NCBI RefSeq assembly: GCF_038618305.1
Contig: NZ_CP152017.1
Coordinates: 2,209,501-2,273,500 of the forward strand
Direction: 5' to 3'
Length of the DNA stretch: 64,000 bases
From: Sporosarcina sp. FSL K6-2383
GTDB taxonomy: Bacteria; Bacillota; Bacilli; Bacillales_A; Planococcaceae
Shown: one piece after another, positions 8,434-17,306 of the stretch
Layout: each line of letters begins with the position of its first letter
Numbering within the stretch: position 1 is the stretch's first letter
Notes under the pieces: model-generated
The model's database searches: none
Told to the model about the DNA's origin: nothing
The model's input: only the letters and a program-made list of their open reading frames with translations
Translations under genes and position numbers: made by a program

Positions 8434-8476
8434 TTTAGACATCGTTCATAATCGAACGGTGTTTTATTTTTTTTGT
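8434..8476 (+). terminator. terminator after the small lipoprotein
   Basis: Stem ACATCGTTC / CGAACGGTGT, loop ATAAT, followed by a long T-rich tract. Confidence 0.65.
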
Positions 8477-8616
8477 AATTCGGAAAACCGTGTAGTCAGA
8501 TGGACTCATGGTCTTGGAAATAGAATATTTTGCTATGTTCGATTGCCTAAGTCTTGTCCAATATTATTAATAGACTAGTAGTGTTAGGAAAATAAATAAA
8601 GAGAGGAGGAGAGAAT

Positions 8617-9033
8617 ATGCGTAATATTAGTTCAGGGGCATGTCATCGTTCAAAATGTTGTGGACAAGTTCACCGATTTAAACGTCAGGTGTTAACAACG
8701 GGTGTATTAAACACAGTTGTCGACCAAACAGCAGCACATATTGAAGTCGCAAACTTAGACCCCATTGAAACCTTTGAAGTAAGGGTACAAGTTATTAACT
8801 GGAATAGTGGCTTTCCAGTAGTTCTGTTAAACCAATTAGTCACACTCCAACCGAACGAACACGTCAATTTGAGTCAAAACGTTAGTCCATTCCACTATGA
8901 AGTTAGAATCTTCCACCCTGGAAGTCCAAATGTCATTGCCAATACGTTTGCAATCAACGCAGCAACTTTCACGTTACCTGGTTTAACTTTCAACCAAAAA
9001 GACCTGATGAAATTGGATATTCCTTTTATTTGA
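8617..9033 (+). CDS. hypothetical protein, possible spore-surface protein
   Basis: 138 residues behind GAGGAGGAG. A short Cys/His N-terminus (ACHRSKCCG) precedes a beta-rich domain (about residues 25-120) with repeated hydrophobic-polar alternation resembling an immunoglobulin-like sandwich; HIEVANLDPIETFEVRVQVI is one strand pair. There is no signal peptide. The type is reminiscent of small exosporium or coat proteins in Bacillales, but I do not recognise the family. It is monocistronic, with a terminator 15 bp after the stop. Confidence 0.6.
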   Translation: MRNISSGACHRSKCCGQVHRFKRQVLTTGVLNTVVDQTAAHIEVANLDPIETFEVRVQVINWNSGFPVVLLNQLVTLQPNEHVNLSQNVSPFHYEVRIFHPGSPNVIANTFAINAATFTLPGLTFNQKDLMKLDIPFI

Positions 9034-9047
9034 TTTCACAATAATGT

Positions 9048-9081
9048 TCCAGTTATTATCTTGACTGGAAAAGTTTTTTGG
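9048..9081 (+). terminator. terminator
   Basis: Stem TTCCAGT / ACTGGAA followed by AAGTTTTTT. Confidence 0.7.
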
Positions 9082-9184
9082 GTCAAATGGGCTTGAGGCA
9101 AATTGTCCAAGCTCATTTTGTCTTGGTTACAGAGGGGAGTACTACGCTATACTTGAAATAACAATAAGCAAGTAGGTGAAAAAT

Positions 9185-9688
9185 GTGGAAATAATTTATG
9201 AAACTAGTCGGCTAATTCTATACACGTTGGATGACTCCCACCAAGATGCTGCAAAAGAATTTTGGGGAGAGGAAGAAGTGATGGTATTTTGCGACGGGGC
9301 TTCTTCGCATGATGTGTTGCCTCGAATTATCGATGCTTATAGGAAATGTCAGGAAACACATGGCTTATCTGTCTATGCGGTGAAAGATAAAGCATCGAAT
9401 GAAATTATAGGTGCTGCTGGATTTAATATTATAGATTCAGTAAATAAAGTAGAATTAATTTATCATTACAGTAAAAAGTCTTGGGGCAAAGGATTTGCAA
9501 CGGAAGCCGCAAGTGCATGTATCGAAATTGCCCGGAATCATGGGGGAGTACAAGTGATCACAGCTTCTGCGAGTCTTGAAAACAAAGGGTCTTTAAAAGT
9601 GTTAGAGAAGATAGGCTTTACTTTTATCGGCGTGAAATGGTTTGATGATACACAGCAAGAAGAACCTTGTTACAAGTATCATTTTTAA
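9185..9688 (+). CDS. GNAT acetyltransferase, RimJ/RimL type
   Basis: The start is taken as the GTG at 9185, 5 bp after AGGTGA; another in-frame GTG lies at 9176. About 167 residues. The sequence opens with the ETSRLILYTLDD pattern of ribosomal-protein-type N-acetyltransferases. The acetyl-CoA binding motif appears as KKSWGKGFATEAA near residue 100, followed by NKGSLKVLEKIGFTFIG. The target amine is not predictable. It stands alone upstream of the thrS leader. Confidence 0.85.
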   Translation: MEIIYETSRLILYTLDDSHQDAAKEFWGEEEVMVFCDGASSHDVLPRIIDAYRKCQETHGLSVYAVKDKASNEIIGAAGFNIIDSVNKVELIYHYSKKSWGKGFATEAASACIEIARNHGGVQVITASASLENKGSLKVLEKIGFTFIGVKWFDDTQQEEPCYKYHF

Positions 9689-9790
9689 AACCAATTACAT
9701 AAACTGTATAGGGGTCAATTAAAAAAAGCTTGCTAATCTATTTTCTTTATTGTAAGGTATTAACTAATTCAATTTTGAGCAATATTTTGT

Positions 9791-10018
9791 AAAAGCGATG
9801 ATGAAGACATGAATTGTTTTGAACGTTTCCAGAGAGGGAAGAATTGCTGAGAACTTCCTAACGTAGAAAAATAATTTACCACTTCTGAGCTGCGGTAAGC
9901 CGTCTATGCTACGTTACAGCACCATGAGCGAATACCATTGTTGGATGGTGTTTAAAATTTGGGTGGAATCACGAGCAAACACACTCGTCCCTTTACATAG
10001 GGATGGGTGTGTTTATTT
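9791..10018 (+). promoter_or_regulatory. T-box riboswitch 1 (threonine)
   Basis: Stem I elements include AAAAGCGATGATGAAGAC, the CCAGAGAGGG distal loop and GCTGAGAAC. The specifier codon is probably ACC at 9878-9880. The T-box GGGTGGAATCACG is at 9961-9973; its TGGA bulge would pair with an NCCA end carrying U at the discriminator. A terminator hairpin (ACACACTCGTCCC / GGGATGGGTGTGT) follows. Uncharged tRNA-Thr should favour readthrough. Confidence 0.9.
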
Positions 10019-10043
10019 GTATAGAAATATAATTAAATAACGA

Positions 10044-10288
10044 TAAAAGCGATGACGAAGACATGAATTATTTTGATGGTTTCCAGAGAGGGAAGTAGTG
10101 CTGAGAACTTCCTAACACAGAAAATAATTTACCCCTTTCGAGCTGTATTAGTGAAATCAAGTAGCTACTACCGTTAATGCTACGTTACAGCGCCATGAGT
10201 TAACGCCATTGTTGGATGGTGTTAGAAATTTGGGTGGAATCACGGGTAGCTATACTCGTCCCTTTCTTTGGGACGGGTATTTTTTTAT
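10044..10288 (+). promoter_or_regulatory. T-box riboswitch 2 (threonine), tandem
   Basis: A near duplicate of the preceding leader, with the same stem I motifs, specifier ACC at 10131-10133 and T-box GGGTGGAATCACG at 10232-10244. The terminator TATACTCGTCCC / GGGACGGGTAT has a T7 tail. It has extra bases in the stem II/III region compared with copy 1. Both leaders must read through for thrS expression. Confidence 0.9.
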
Positions 10289-10316
10289 ACAAAAAATTAG
10301 ATGGGGTGTTTTGAAG

Positions 10317-12236
10317 ATGAATGACAAACAAATTGAGATTCAATTTCCAGATGGTAGCCGAAAGGAATTTCCGTCAGGCATTACAGTAGCGGATATTGCA
10401 CAATCCATAAGTTCAAGCTTGAGAAAAAATGTTGTGGCGGGAAAAGTAAATGGGCAACTATGTGATCTATCACATTGTATTGAGGAAAATGCTGAAATCA
10501 CATTGTTTACGAAGGATTCGGATGAAGGACTCCAGATGTTAAGACATACAACTGCACATGTGTTAGGGCAGGCAGTTAAAAGACTATATGGTGACTCGCA
10601 GTTAGGCATTGGGCCTGTGATTGACAACGGATTCTTCTATGATTTTCAATTACCAACTAACCTCAATGACAATGATTTAGCGATGATTGAAAAAGAAATG
10701 CAAGCTATTATCAAAGAAGATTTACCAATCGAGCGAATGGAAGTCACATATGAAGAGGCTGAAAAACTATTTGAGCAGCGTGGTGAATTGTTTAAATTGG
10801 AGTTGTTAAAAGACATTCCGGCGGACGAGAAAATATCTCTTTATCAACAAGGGGAATTTATAGACCTTTGCCGCGGACCACATCTTCCGTCAACTGGAGG
10901 GATAAAAGCATTCAAGCTCACACATGTGTCAGGTGCTTATTGGCGTGGGGATAGCGACAATCAAGTGTTGCAGCGAGTGTATGGCATTGCGTTTTTGAAA
11001 AATAAGGATTTGAATGAGCATCTATCGTTTTTGGAGGAGGCGGAAAAAAGGGATCATCGAAAGCTAGGAAAGCAATTGAAATTATTCATGTTCTCTGAGG
11101 AAGCGCCAGGCATGCCTTTTTATTTACCAAATGGGCAGGTGATACGTACAGAACTAGAGAACTTTTCACGCGCTGTTCAAACGAAAGCAGGCTATGCCGA
11201 AGTTCGCACGCCGTTCATGATGAACCAACGGATGTGGGAGCAATCAGGCCACTGGGATCATTATCATGAGAATATGTATTTTTCAGAGGTGGAAAACGTA
11301 AAATTTGCGATGAAGCCGATGAACTGTCCAGGGCATATGCTGATTTTTAAAAATAGCCTTCATTCATACCGTGATTTGCCGATTCGAATGGCTGAATTTG
11401 GTCAGGTTCATCGCCATGAATTTAGCGGTGCGCTAAACGGATTGTTACGCGTGCGAACATTTTGCCAAGATGATGCGCATATTTTTGTGAGGCAGGACCA
11501 AATCCAAAGCGAAATTCAGCAGGTAATTCATTTGATTGATGAGATGTATCAAACTTTCGGTTTTGACTATTCGGTTGAACTGTCAACAAGGCCAAAGCAG
11601 TCTCTTGGAAGTGACGAGATGTGGAATGATTCGGAAGATGCGTTGCGCACTGTTTTGGATGATTTAGAGATTAACTATCAACTGAATGAAGGGGACGGTG
11701 CGTTTTACGGACCTAAAATCGACTTCCATATTAAAGATGCGCTAGGTCGTAGCCATCAATGCGGAACAATTCAACTCGATTTCCAAATGCCTGAAAAGTT
11801 CGACCTGACGTATATTGATGAAAACAATGAAAAGGTGCGTCCAGTTGTCATTCATCGTGCGATTTTTGGCTCCATCGATCGTTTCTTTGGTATATTAATC
11901 GAACATTTTGCAGGTGCTTTCCCAATTTGGCTTGCACCCGTGCAGGTACAAATTATCCCTGTTTCGAGTATTCATTTGGATTATGCATTAAGCGTACGGT
12001 CTATGTTAAGAGACGCAGGGATTCGGGTAGACATTGACGACCGAAATGAAAAGCTAGGTTATAAAATCAGAGAAGCTCAATTGCATAAGGTTCCCTATAC
12101 GCTTGTTCTGGGAGACAATGAAGTGAATAATGGCACAGTGAATATTAGGAAATTTGGACGTCAAACACCGGAGAGCTTATTCAGCGAAAACTTTAGGTTA
12201 TTGATTACACAACAAATAGAGCAGCGTGCACTTTAA
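10317..12236 (+). CDS. thrS: threonyl-tRNA synthetase
   Basis: 639 residues, full length. It charges tRNA-Thr in the cytosol. Domain order: TGS (about 1-62), the editing domain with HTTAHVLGQAV (about 80-220), the class II catalytic core with MNCPGHM, RMAEFGQVHRHE and IHRAIFGSIDRFFG (about 240-530, including the Cys/His zinc ligands), and a C-terminal anticodon-binding domain beginning at IWLAPVQV. The ATG at 10317 is chosen because upstream in-frame codons run into the T-box terminator. Two T-boxes in series suggest tight starvation control, as in the B. subtilis thrZ type. Whether this is the only ThrRS of the cell cannot be seen here. Confidence 0.97.
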   Translation: MNDKQIEIQFPDGSRKEFPSGITVADIAQSISSSLRKNVVAGKVNGQLCDLSHCIEENAEITLFTKDSDEGLQMLRHTTAHVLGQAVKRLYGDSQLGIGPVIDNGFFYDFQLPTNLNDNDLAMIEKEMQAIIKEDLPIERMEVTYEEAEKLFEQRGELFKLELLKDIPADEKISLYQQGEFIDLCRGPHLPSTGGIKAFKLTHVSGAYWRGDSDNQVLQRVYGIAFLKNKDLNEHLSFLEEAEKRDHRKLGKQLKLFMFSEEAPGMPFYLPNGQVIRTELENFSRAVQTKAGYAEVRTPFMMNQRMWEQSGHWDHYHENMYFSEVENVKFAMKPMNCPGHMLIFKNSLHSYRDLPIRMAEFGQVHRHEFSGALNGLLRVRTFCQDDAHIFVRQDQIQSEIQQVIHLIDEMYQTFGFDYSVELSTRPKQSLGSDEMWNDSEDALRTVLDDLEINYQLNEGDGAFYGPKIDFHIKDALGRSHQCGTIQLDFQMPEKFDLTYIDENNEKVRPVVIHRAIFGSIDRFFGILIEHFAGAFPIWLAPVQVQIIPVSSIHLDYALSVRSMLRDAGIRVDIDDRNEKLGYKIREAQLHKVPYTLVLGDNEVNNGTVNIRKFGRQTPESLFSENFRLLITQQIEQRAL

Positions 12237-12327
12237 ATTTTTCAGTTCCTAGTCATTGTGAATAGTCGGAGCTATCTATATAATTAAGTTGGAAGATACT
12301 TTACCAATCTGAATAGGAGGGATTTAG

Positions 12328-12849
12328 TTGTCTGTTTTAGATGTTATTCGTTCACGGCGTGAGATTACGAGTTTTCAAGCGAAAAAAATTCCCAAAGAGC
12401 TACTGGATCAAATTGTAGATGCTGCGTATTATGCGCCTTCGGGGAATAATTTAGCATCTCGAGAATTTATCGTCATAGAAAATCGTGAAAAACTGGATCA
12501 TTTAGAAAAAACGACTCCCTTCATAAAATGGATGGCTACGGCACAAGCAGCAATTGTTGTGACGGGTCGACCAGATATTAGTAAGTATTGGCTACAGGAC
12601 GCTTCGATTGCGACGGCATTTATATGGCTAACTGCAGCAGATTTACAGCTTGGTGTAGGCTTTGGTGCCGTCTATCATTCGGAGGATGTAGAAGAATCAA
12701 GAATTCGTGAAACATACGCACGGGAGGCTCTAAATATCCCGTCAGATCGTAGAGTTGTCGCGATTCTAGGGCTTGGTTTTCCGATTGAAAAGCCAGAAGA
12801 GAAAAAAATGTTAGTTCGCGAAGATATTGTATTTTATGAATCGTTTTAA
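12328..12849 (+). CDS. nitroreductase family protein
   Basis: 173 residues starting with TTG after AGGAGGG. The N-terminus VIRSRREITSFQ matches the FMN-binding RRSxRxF motif. APSGNNLASREFIVI is the second flavin-contact segment, and LGFGAVYH-like and LGLGFPIEKPEEK motifs close the fold. These proteins reduce nitro compounds or quinones with NAD(P)H as homodimers. It is shorter than NfsA/NfsB types and similar to small Bacillus nitroreductases. The physiological substrate is unknown. Confidence 0.88.
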   Translation: MSVLDVIRSRREITSFQAKKIPKELLDQIVDAAYYAPSGNNLASREFIVIENREKLDHLEKTTPFIKWMATAQAAIVVTGRPDISKYWLQDASIATAFIWLTAADLQLGVGFGAVYHSEDVEESRIRETYAREALNIPSDRRVVAILGLGFPIEKPEEKKMLVREDIVFYESF

Positions 12850-12983
12850 ACTTTTCAAAACGATGCTTGCTTGGAACAAGCTTTCTAAGTTCCTAGCAGG
12901 TGTCTTTTCATTTGTACAATTGTAGAGTTGTGAGCATATCGCAAAAACTATGTTACAAAATGAATCAAAAGGAGATGAAATGC

Positions 12984-13448
12984 ATGGATGTCGTTTTTCA
13001 AACAGAACAAGCCGTCTTTAATTATCGTGTAGCGGGGATTTGGATAGAAAATGGGCATGTTTTGTTGCATCGTGATGTCAACGAGTCAAATTGGTCACTG
13101 CCTGGGGGAAGGGTGTCCATTGCGGAGGATTCGCAAAGTAGCCTGAGAAGAGAGTTTCGTGAAGAATTGGGGATTGACATACAGATTGACAGAATGTCCT
13201 TGGTCATTGAGAACTTCTTTGAATATCGTGAAAGGGATTTTCATGAAATTGGTTTTTATTATGATGTAACAGCCAAGAAAAATTTTGCGTCCTTTGATGA
13301 AAAACCATTCTATGGCATTGAAGGTGAGCGTTTAATTTTTCAATGGATACCTCTTGAGGGGTTGGATCAGGTTGATTTACATCCGGTATGTTTGCGTGCC
13401 TCACTACAAAAATCACAGCCCCATATACAGCATTTTGTAGTGAAATAA
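12984..13448 (+). CDS. Nudix hydrolase
   Basis: The start is at the ATG at 12984, 8 bp after AAAGGAG. 154 residues. A complete Nudix box runs from GGRVSIAE through REFREELGI, with the expected Gly-x5-Glu-x7-Arg-Glu-x2-Glu-Glu-x-Gly spacing near residues 45-67. It hydrolyses a nucleoside diphosphate linked to another moiety with Mg; the substrate is not predictable. It is convergent with msrA and shares a terminator with it. Confidence 0.9.
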   Translation: MDVVFQTEQAVFNYRVAGIWIENGHVLLHRDVNESNWSLPGGRVSIAEDSQSSLRREFREELGIDIQIDRMSLVIENFFEYRERDFHEIGFYYDVTAKKNFASFDEKPFYGIEGERLIFQWIPLEGLDQVDLHPVCLRASLQKSQPHIQHFVVK

Positions 13449-13463
13449 TTTTAAGTGATAACT

Positions 13464-13516
13464 AAATAATGGGTAAGGAAATCAGCAAATTACACCGTTT
13501 TCCTTACCCATTATTG
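13464..13516. terminator. bidirectional terminator between Nudix gene and msrA
   Basis: AATAATGGGTAAGGAAA and its reverse complement flank a short loop. It lies between convergent genes. Confidence 0.8.
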
Positions 13517-13520
13517 TAAT

Positions 13521-14051
13521 TCAAGCCCAATGACTGTCAATAAACTCATCGCGACCAGAGCGCGCACGATCTTCCTCGTAATGTTCTTTTTCTTTCACAT
13601 AATAATCCTGATGATACTCCTCCGCGCGGTAAAACGTCTCTGCTGGTCGGATTGGGGTAACGATTGGCTTTGAAAAAGTACCACTTGTGTCAAGTTGTTT
13701 TTTAGATGTTTCAGCGATTTGACGCTGCTCGTCTGTGTGATGAAAAATCGCTGTTGAGTACGAGTGTCCACGATCCTGAAATTGACCATCGGCATCTGTG
13801 GGATCAATTTGCTGCCAAAATACGTCGAGTAGTTTGGCATAAGGAAAAACGGCAGGATCATAAGTGATTTCGACAACTTCCAAATGACCAGAATCTCCTT
13901 TTTTGACATCTTCATATGTAGGGTTGTCGACATGTCCGCCCATATAACCAGACACGACATCATGGATACCATCCCACTCTTTGAATGGTTTTACCATGCA
14001 CCAGAAGCAACCACCGGCAAACACGGCTTTTTCAATTGTTTTCTCAGTCAT
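13521..14051 (-). CDS. msrA: peptide-methionine (S)-S-oxide reductase
   Basis: The ATG at 14051 fits the AAAGGAG site with 9-bp spacing; the ATG nine bases earlier would touch it. 176 residues. The active-site Cys lies in AGGCFWCM near residue 13. Conserved [15 protein letters not shown], the [12 protein letters not shown] segment and a C-terminal EEYHQDYY pattern define MsrA. It repairs S-form methionine sulfoxide in proteins, drawing electrons from thioredoxin. No MsrB is fused or adjacent. Confidence 0.97.
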   Translation of the reverse strand: MTEKTIEKAVFAGGCFWCMVKPFKEWDGIHDVVSGYMGGHVDNPTYEDVKKGDSGHLEVVEITYDPAVFPYAKLLDVFWQQIDPTDADGQFQDRGHSYSTAIFHHTDEQRQIAETSKKQLDTSGTFSKPIVTPIRPAETFYRAEEYHQDYYVKEKEHYEEDRARSGRDEFIDSHWA

Positions 14052-14111
14052 AGCGAACATCTCCTTTCATTTATACATACTAGAATTATAGCATACCCCG
14101 AATAATTTCAT

Positions 14112-14144
14112 GAAAATAAGAGCGCAAATTTTGCGCTCTTACAG
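14112..14144 (-). terminator. terminator downstream of the YjcZ-type gene
   Basis: Stem TAAGAGCGCAA / TTGCGCTCTTA. On the minus strand it is followed by TTATTTTC. Confidence 0.65.
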
Positions 14145-14189
14145 TATAAGGGTACTCGTGAGCGGTTGAGAGTGGATGAGCAAGTTTGA

Positions 14190-14288
14190 TTAGTAAAGAA
14201 AGCTTGCACCGATAATAATTAAAAGAATGAATAATACTACAATCAAAGAAAATGAATTAGATTCGCCTCCATGACATTCGCGTCCCAT
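14190..14288 (-). CDS. YjcZ family small sporulation protein
   Basis: 32 residues, with an AAAGGCGGTG site before the ATG. A short polar head (MGRECHGGESNS) is followed by FSLIVVLFILLIIIGASFLY, which is the near-invariant membrane segment of the YjcZ family of tiny sporulation-associated peptides. It is expected to insert in a spore or forespore membrane. It is a monocistronic gene between msrA and the LCP gene. Confidence 0.85.
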   Translation of the reverse strand: MGRECHGGESNSFSLIVVLFILLIIIGASFLY

Positions 14289-14427
14289 ATTGTACACCGC
14301 CTTTCGTTCCGTACATCTGTGTAGCATATGCAATGACCTACAGGACGAATTGGGGAATACGCCGTGAATCTCCTTTTTTGAAATAAACTAAACCGTAATA
14401 ACTAAAGGAATCGTCAAAATCGTCTAT

Positions 14428-14438
14428 CATGGTATAAT
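14428..14438 (+). promoter_or_regulatory. extended -10 promoter for the LCP gene
   Basis: ATGGTATAAT (TGn extension plus consensus -10), about 75 bp before the ATG. The -35 (TCGTCA) is partial. Confidence 0.5.
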
Positions 14439-14514
14439 GGTCACAACCATACGCAACCAAGACGCTTCCCGTACGTCTTAATTAGGGAGATCATATTTTG
14501 GAGGAATCAATCAA

Positions 14515-15474
14515 ATGGATGAACATTATGAAGGACCTATACCCAAAAGAAGAAGAAAGAAAAAACTTCGCCTTGGTCGGGTCATTTTTACAATAGCGAC
14601 ACTATGCTTTATAGCAGCTGGACTCTATTCATTTATTCAATATAATGCGGGTAAATCGCTATCGAAGGATAACGGCATTAATCCAGGAGCATTTAAAGGA
14701 GATGCGGTGGATCCGAAATATACATCGATTGAAAATTACTTACTACTCGGCGTTGATGATGATGGTAGCGGCAATTCGCGGACGGATACGATGATGGTAT
14801 TATCTTGGGATAAGAGTGAAGGCATGATACGTGTCATTTCGTTTATGCGTGATATTTACGCTGACATTCCTGGTTATAAATCATACAAACTGAATACTGC
14901 TTATTACCTTAACGGAGTACAGACCATTAAGGATACGATAACAGGTATGTTTGGGGTTCCTATTCACCATTATGCTATTGTTGATTTCAAAAACTTTGAA
15001 TCGATTGTTGACATTGCCTTTCCGGATGGTGTAGAAATTGACGTCAAAAAAGAAATGTCTGAAAAAATTGGTGTCACATTGATGCCTGGTAAAAAACAAT
15101 TGAATGGCAAAGAGTTACTTGGTTATGCACGTTTCCGCGCAGATGCAGAAGGTGATTTTGGACGAGTAGCTAGACAACAAGAAGTCATTTCAGCGATGAA
15201 AGACGAGGTATTGCGGCCAGGTATGATTGCACATATACCAAAGCTTGCAGGTGCACTATCCGGATTCATCAATACAGATTTGACAACAAAAGATGAAATT
15301 TCGCGTGTTCTCTCCCTTCTGATGAAAAAAGGAGCAGATGTGGAAACGATGACTGTTCCAATAGAAGGTTCGTATTCATTCAACTCTTATGCACATGCCG
15401 GCTCTGTCATCGAGTTGGATATTGAAAAAAATAAAGCTGCAATCACAAAATTTATCAATATGCAGCTCGATTAA
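14515..15474 (+). CDS. LytR-CpsA-Psr family wall-polymer ligase
   Basis: 319 residues. A Lys/Arg-rich cytosolic tail (RRRKKKLR) is followed by one membrane segment at about 22-42 and an extracellular LCP domain. LLLGVDDD, the NSRTDTMMV motif with catalytic-site Arg/Asp, ISFMRDIYADIPGY and KLNTAYYLNG are standard LCP landmarks. LYARFR-like YARFRADAEGDFGRVARQQ provides the further conserved arginines. These enzymes attach teichoic acid or other phosphopolymers to peptidoglycan. A strong GGAGG precedes the start. It is followed by the AI-2E gene 32 bp downstream, probably co-transcribed. Confidence 0.93.
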   Translation: MDEHYEGPIPKRRRKKKLRLGRVIFTIATLCFIAAGLYSFIQYNAGKSLSKDNGINPGAFKGDAVDPKYTSIENYLLLGVDDDGSGNSRTDTMMVLSWDKSEGMIRVISFMRDIYADIPGYKSYKLNTAYYLNGVQTIKDTITGMFGVPIHHYAIVDFKNFESIVDIAFPDGVEIDVKKEMSEKIGVTLMPGKKQLNGKELLGYARFRADAEGDFGRVARQQEVISAMKDEVLRPGMIAHIPKLAGALSGFINTDLTTKDEISRVLSLLMKKGADVETMTVPIEGSYSFNSYAHAGSVIELDIEKNKAAITKFINMQLD

Positions 15475-15506
15475 TAGTCTATTTTTAACGAAAGTAGGGG
15501 ATGTCA

Positions 15507-16742
15507 ATGGGACTTAGTGGAAAGCAACAATCGACGGCAGATAAAGTGAGCAACAAGGAAAGTGGCGCAACATCAAATATAATTCGCTTTCTTGGAGGAC
15601 GAAGTACATTGTTCGTCCTCGTTTCAATCTTACTAATCGGTCTAATCATTCTCCTGTTCAATCAAATTTCTTTTATATTTTATCCGATTACTGTCTTTTT
15701 CTCGACGGTTGTATTACCAGTCATTCTTGCTACAATTGCTTACTACTTACTCAGACCATTATTACGTTTACTCGAAAAAATGCGAATACCACGTATCTGG
15801 GGAATTCTCATTTTATTAATTGGAGCAATTGGACTAATTACGGCGTTAGTTTTTCTGGTGTTACCTTTTCTAAAAGAGCAATTTCATAATCTTGTTGAAG
15901 AATTTCCAACTTATTTCAGTCAATTATTACTAAATATTGATACGTTTTTACGTACCTCTATTTTTGCTTCCTATTATGAAGGACTGGATATTAATATCAA
16001 TACGATTCTTGAAACGAGTCAAGGAGATATTGGGAAGTTTTTCACGGATACGATTGGCGGAATTGCGAGTGGTATCACTTCGTTCATTTCCGCTTTTACG
16101 GGAATTATTCTTGCCATTATAACAGTCCCATTTATCTTGTTTTATCTTTTGAAAGACGGGGAAAAATTGCCTCGATTTTTTGTGAAGATGCTGCCGCCTC
16201 GTATGCGCAAGGAAGCAACGCTCATTCTTCGTGAGTCGGATCATCAAATTAGTTCATACATTCAAGGACAAATCTTGGTCGCGATTTGTATTGGGATTAT
16301 GGTATCTATTGGCTTCTTTATTATTGATATGGAATATGCGCTACTTCTAGGCGTACTTGCAATGTTTACAAGTGTTGTTCCGTACCTTGGACCGCTGATT
16401 GCTATCACGCCAGCAGTGATTATTGCTATTGTTACATCACCGTTTATGCTGATTAAGTTGGCAATCGTCTGGACGATTGTTCAGCTTGTTGAAGGGAAAT
16501 TCATCTCCCCACAAATTATGGGGAAATCACTACAAGTTCATCCAATTACTATTATATTTGTATTGTTAACTGCAGGTTCGCTATTTGGAGTTGCTGGAGT
16601 AGTTCTTGGAATACCAGGGTATGCATTATTAAAAGTGGTCGTCAATCATTTATTTAAATTGTTTAAATTGCGGTATAATAAATATGTAGCAACTGAAAAT
16701 ATGCAGTATGAAATGGCAGAAAGTCAGGAATCGGGGGAATGA
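15507..16742 (+). CDS. AI-2E family transporter
   Basis: The ATG at 15507 has AGGGG at 6-bp spacing; the ATG two codons earlier lies too close. 411 residues with about 8 membrane segments and the family's conserved late core (PYLGPLIAITPAVIIAI; LVEGKFISPQIMGKSLQ; HPITIIFVLLTAGSLFG). Despite the name (after E. coli TqsA), most Bacillales members have unproven substrates. Some relatives move Na+ and protons. It lies in a run with the LCP gene and a short arrestin-like gene. Confidence 0.9.
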   Translation: MGLSGKQQSTADKVSNKESGATSNIIRFLGGRSTLFVLVSILLIGLIILLFNQISFIFYPITVFFSTVVLPVILATIAYYLLRPLLRLLEKMRIPRIWGILILLIGAIGLITALVFLVLPFLKEQFHNLVEEFPTYFSQLLLNIDTFLRTSIFASYYEGLDININTILETSQGDIGKFFTDTIGGIASGITSFISAFTGIILAIITVPFILFYLLKDGEKLPRFFVKMLPPRMRKEATLILRESDHQISSYIQGQILVAICIGIMVSIGFFIIDMEYALLLGVLAMFTSVVPYLGPLIAITPAVIIAIVTSPFMLIKLAIVWTIVQLVEGKFISPQIMGKSLQVHPITIIFVLLTAGSLFGVAGVVLGIPGYALLKVVVNHLFKLFKLRYNKYVATENMQYEMAESQESGE

Positions 16743-16745
16743 CAT

Positions 16746-17123
16746 ATGGTAAGGCAATTTATGTCCACAATTGAATATAAGGAAATGAACGTAAATACAA
16801 ATATTGATGGGCCGAACGTTGCATTCGGCGAAACGCTTTCTGGTACGATTTATATCGAAGGGGAAGCAAGTGAAGAGCTTGTCGATTATATCGAAATTGC
16901 TTTATTAAAACGATCGGTAGTAGATGAAGATATTATCGCGAAGCAATCGATTGAAATGATGAGCGATATGAAATCGAAGGAAACATGGATGATACCTTTT
17001 GAAATGGTACCCGACGAGCGATGGGAAATGGAAGATGAGGAACGTACACTAATGTTACGAACGACAGTTTATTTGAAAAACGGTGTTCATATTCAGGATG
17101 AAGATGCAATTACATATGAGTAA
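16746..17123 (+). CDS. short arrestin-like (Spo0M-related) protein
   Basis: 125 residues starting 3 bp after the AI-2E stop. The pattern (VNTNID...VAFGETLSGTIYIEGEASEELVDYIEI, then KETWMIPFEMVPDERW) follows the first beta-sandwich of Spo0M-type sporulation-control proteins, but at only half their usual length. It is acidic with no membrane segment. It could be a stand-alone arrestin domain that recognises a partner; that is inference. Confidence 0.6.
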   Translation: MVRQFMSTIEYKEMNVNTNIDGPNVAFGETLSGTIYIEGEASEELVDYIEIALLKRSVVDEDIIAKQSIEMMSDMKSKETWMIPFEMVPDERWEMEDEERTLMLRTTVYLKNGVHIQDEDAITYE

Positions 17124-17125
17124 AC

Positions 17126-17162
17126 CACAACGCACCTGCATTAGTCAGGTGCGTTTTCGTTC
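17126..17162 (+). terminator. terminator after the LCP/AI-2E unit
   Basis: Stem AACGCACCTG / CAGGTGCGTT, followed by TTCG. Confidence 0.8.
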
Positions 17163-17306
17163 CTTTTCATTTGGATACCTTAAAGAGCTGCAATTTGAGC
17201 TAATGAAATTAACTACTGATTGTTTATATTGAGTTAACATAGTTATTCTAGAATGAACGTATTGCAGAAATCTAGCGGTTGCCAGTGAGGAAAGCGGGTG
17301 GGGAAC

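Noticed and set aside
12850..12900. Terminator after the nitroreductase gene
   Set aside because: A GCTTGGAAC / GTTCCTAGC stem exists, but with a mismatch and only a poor T-tract; too weak to list.
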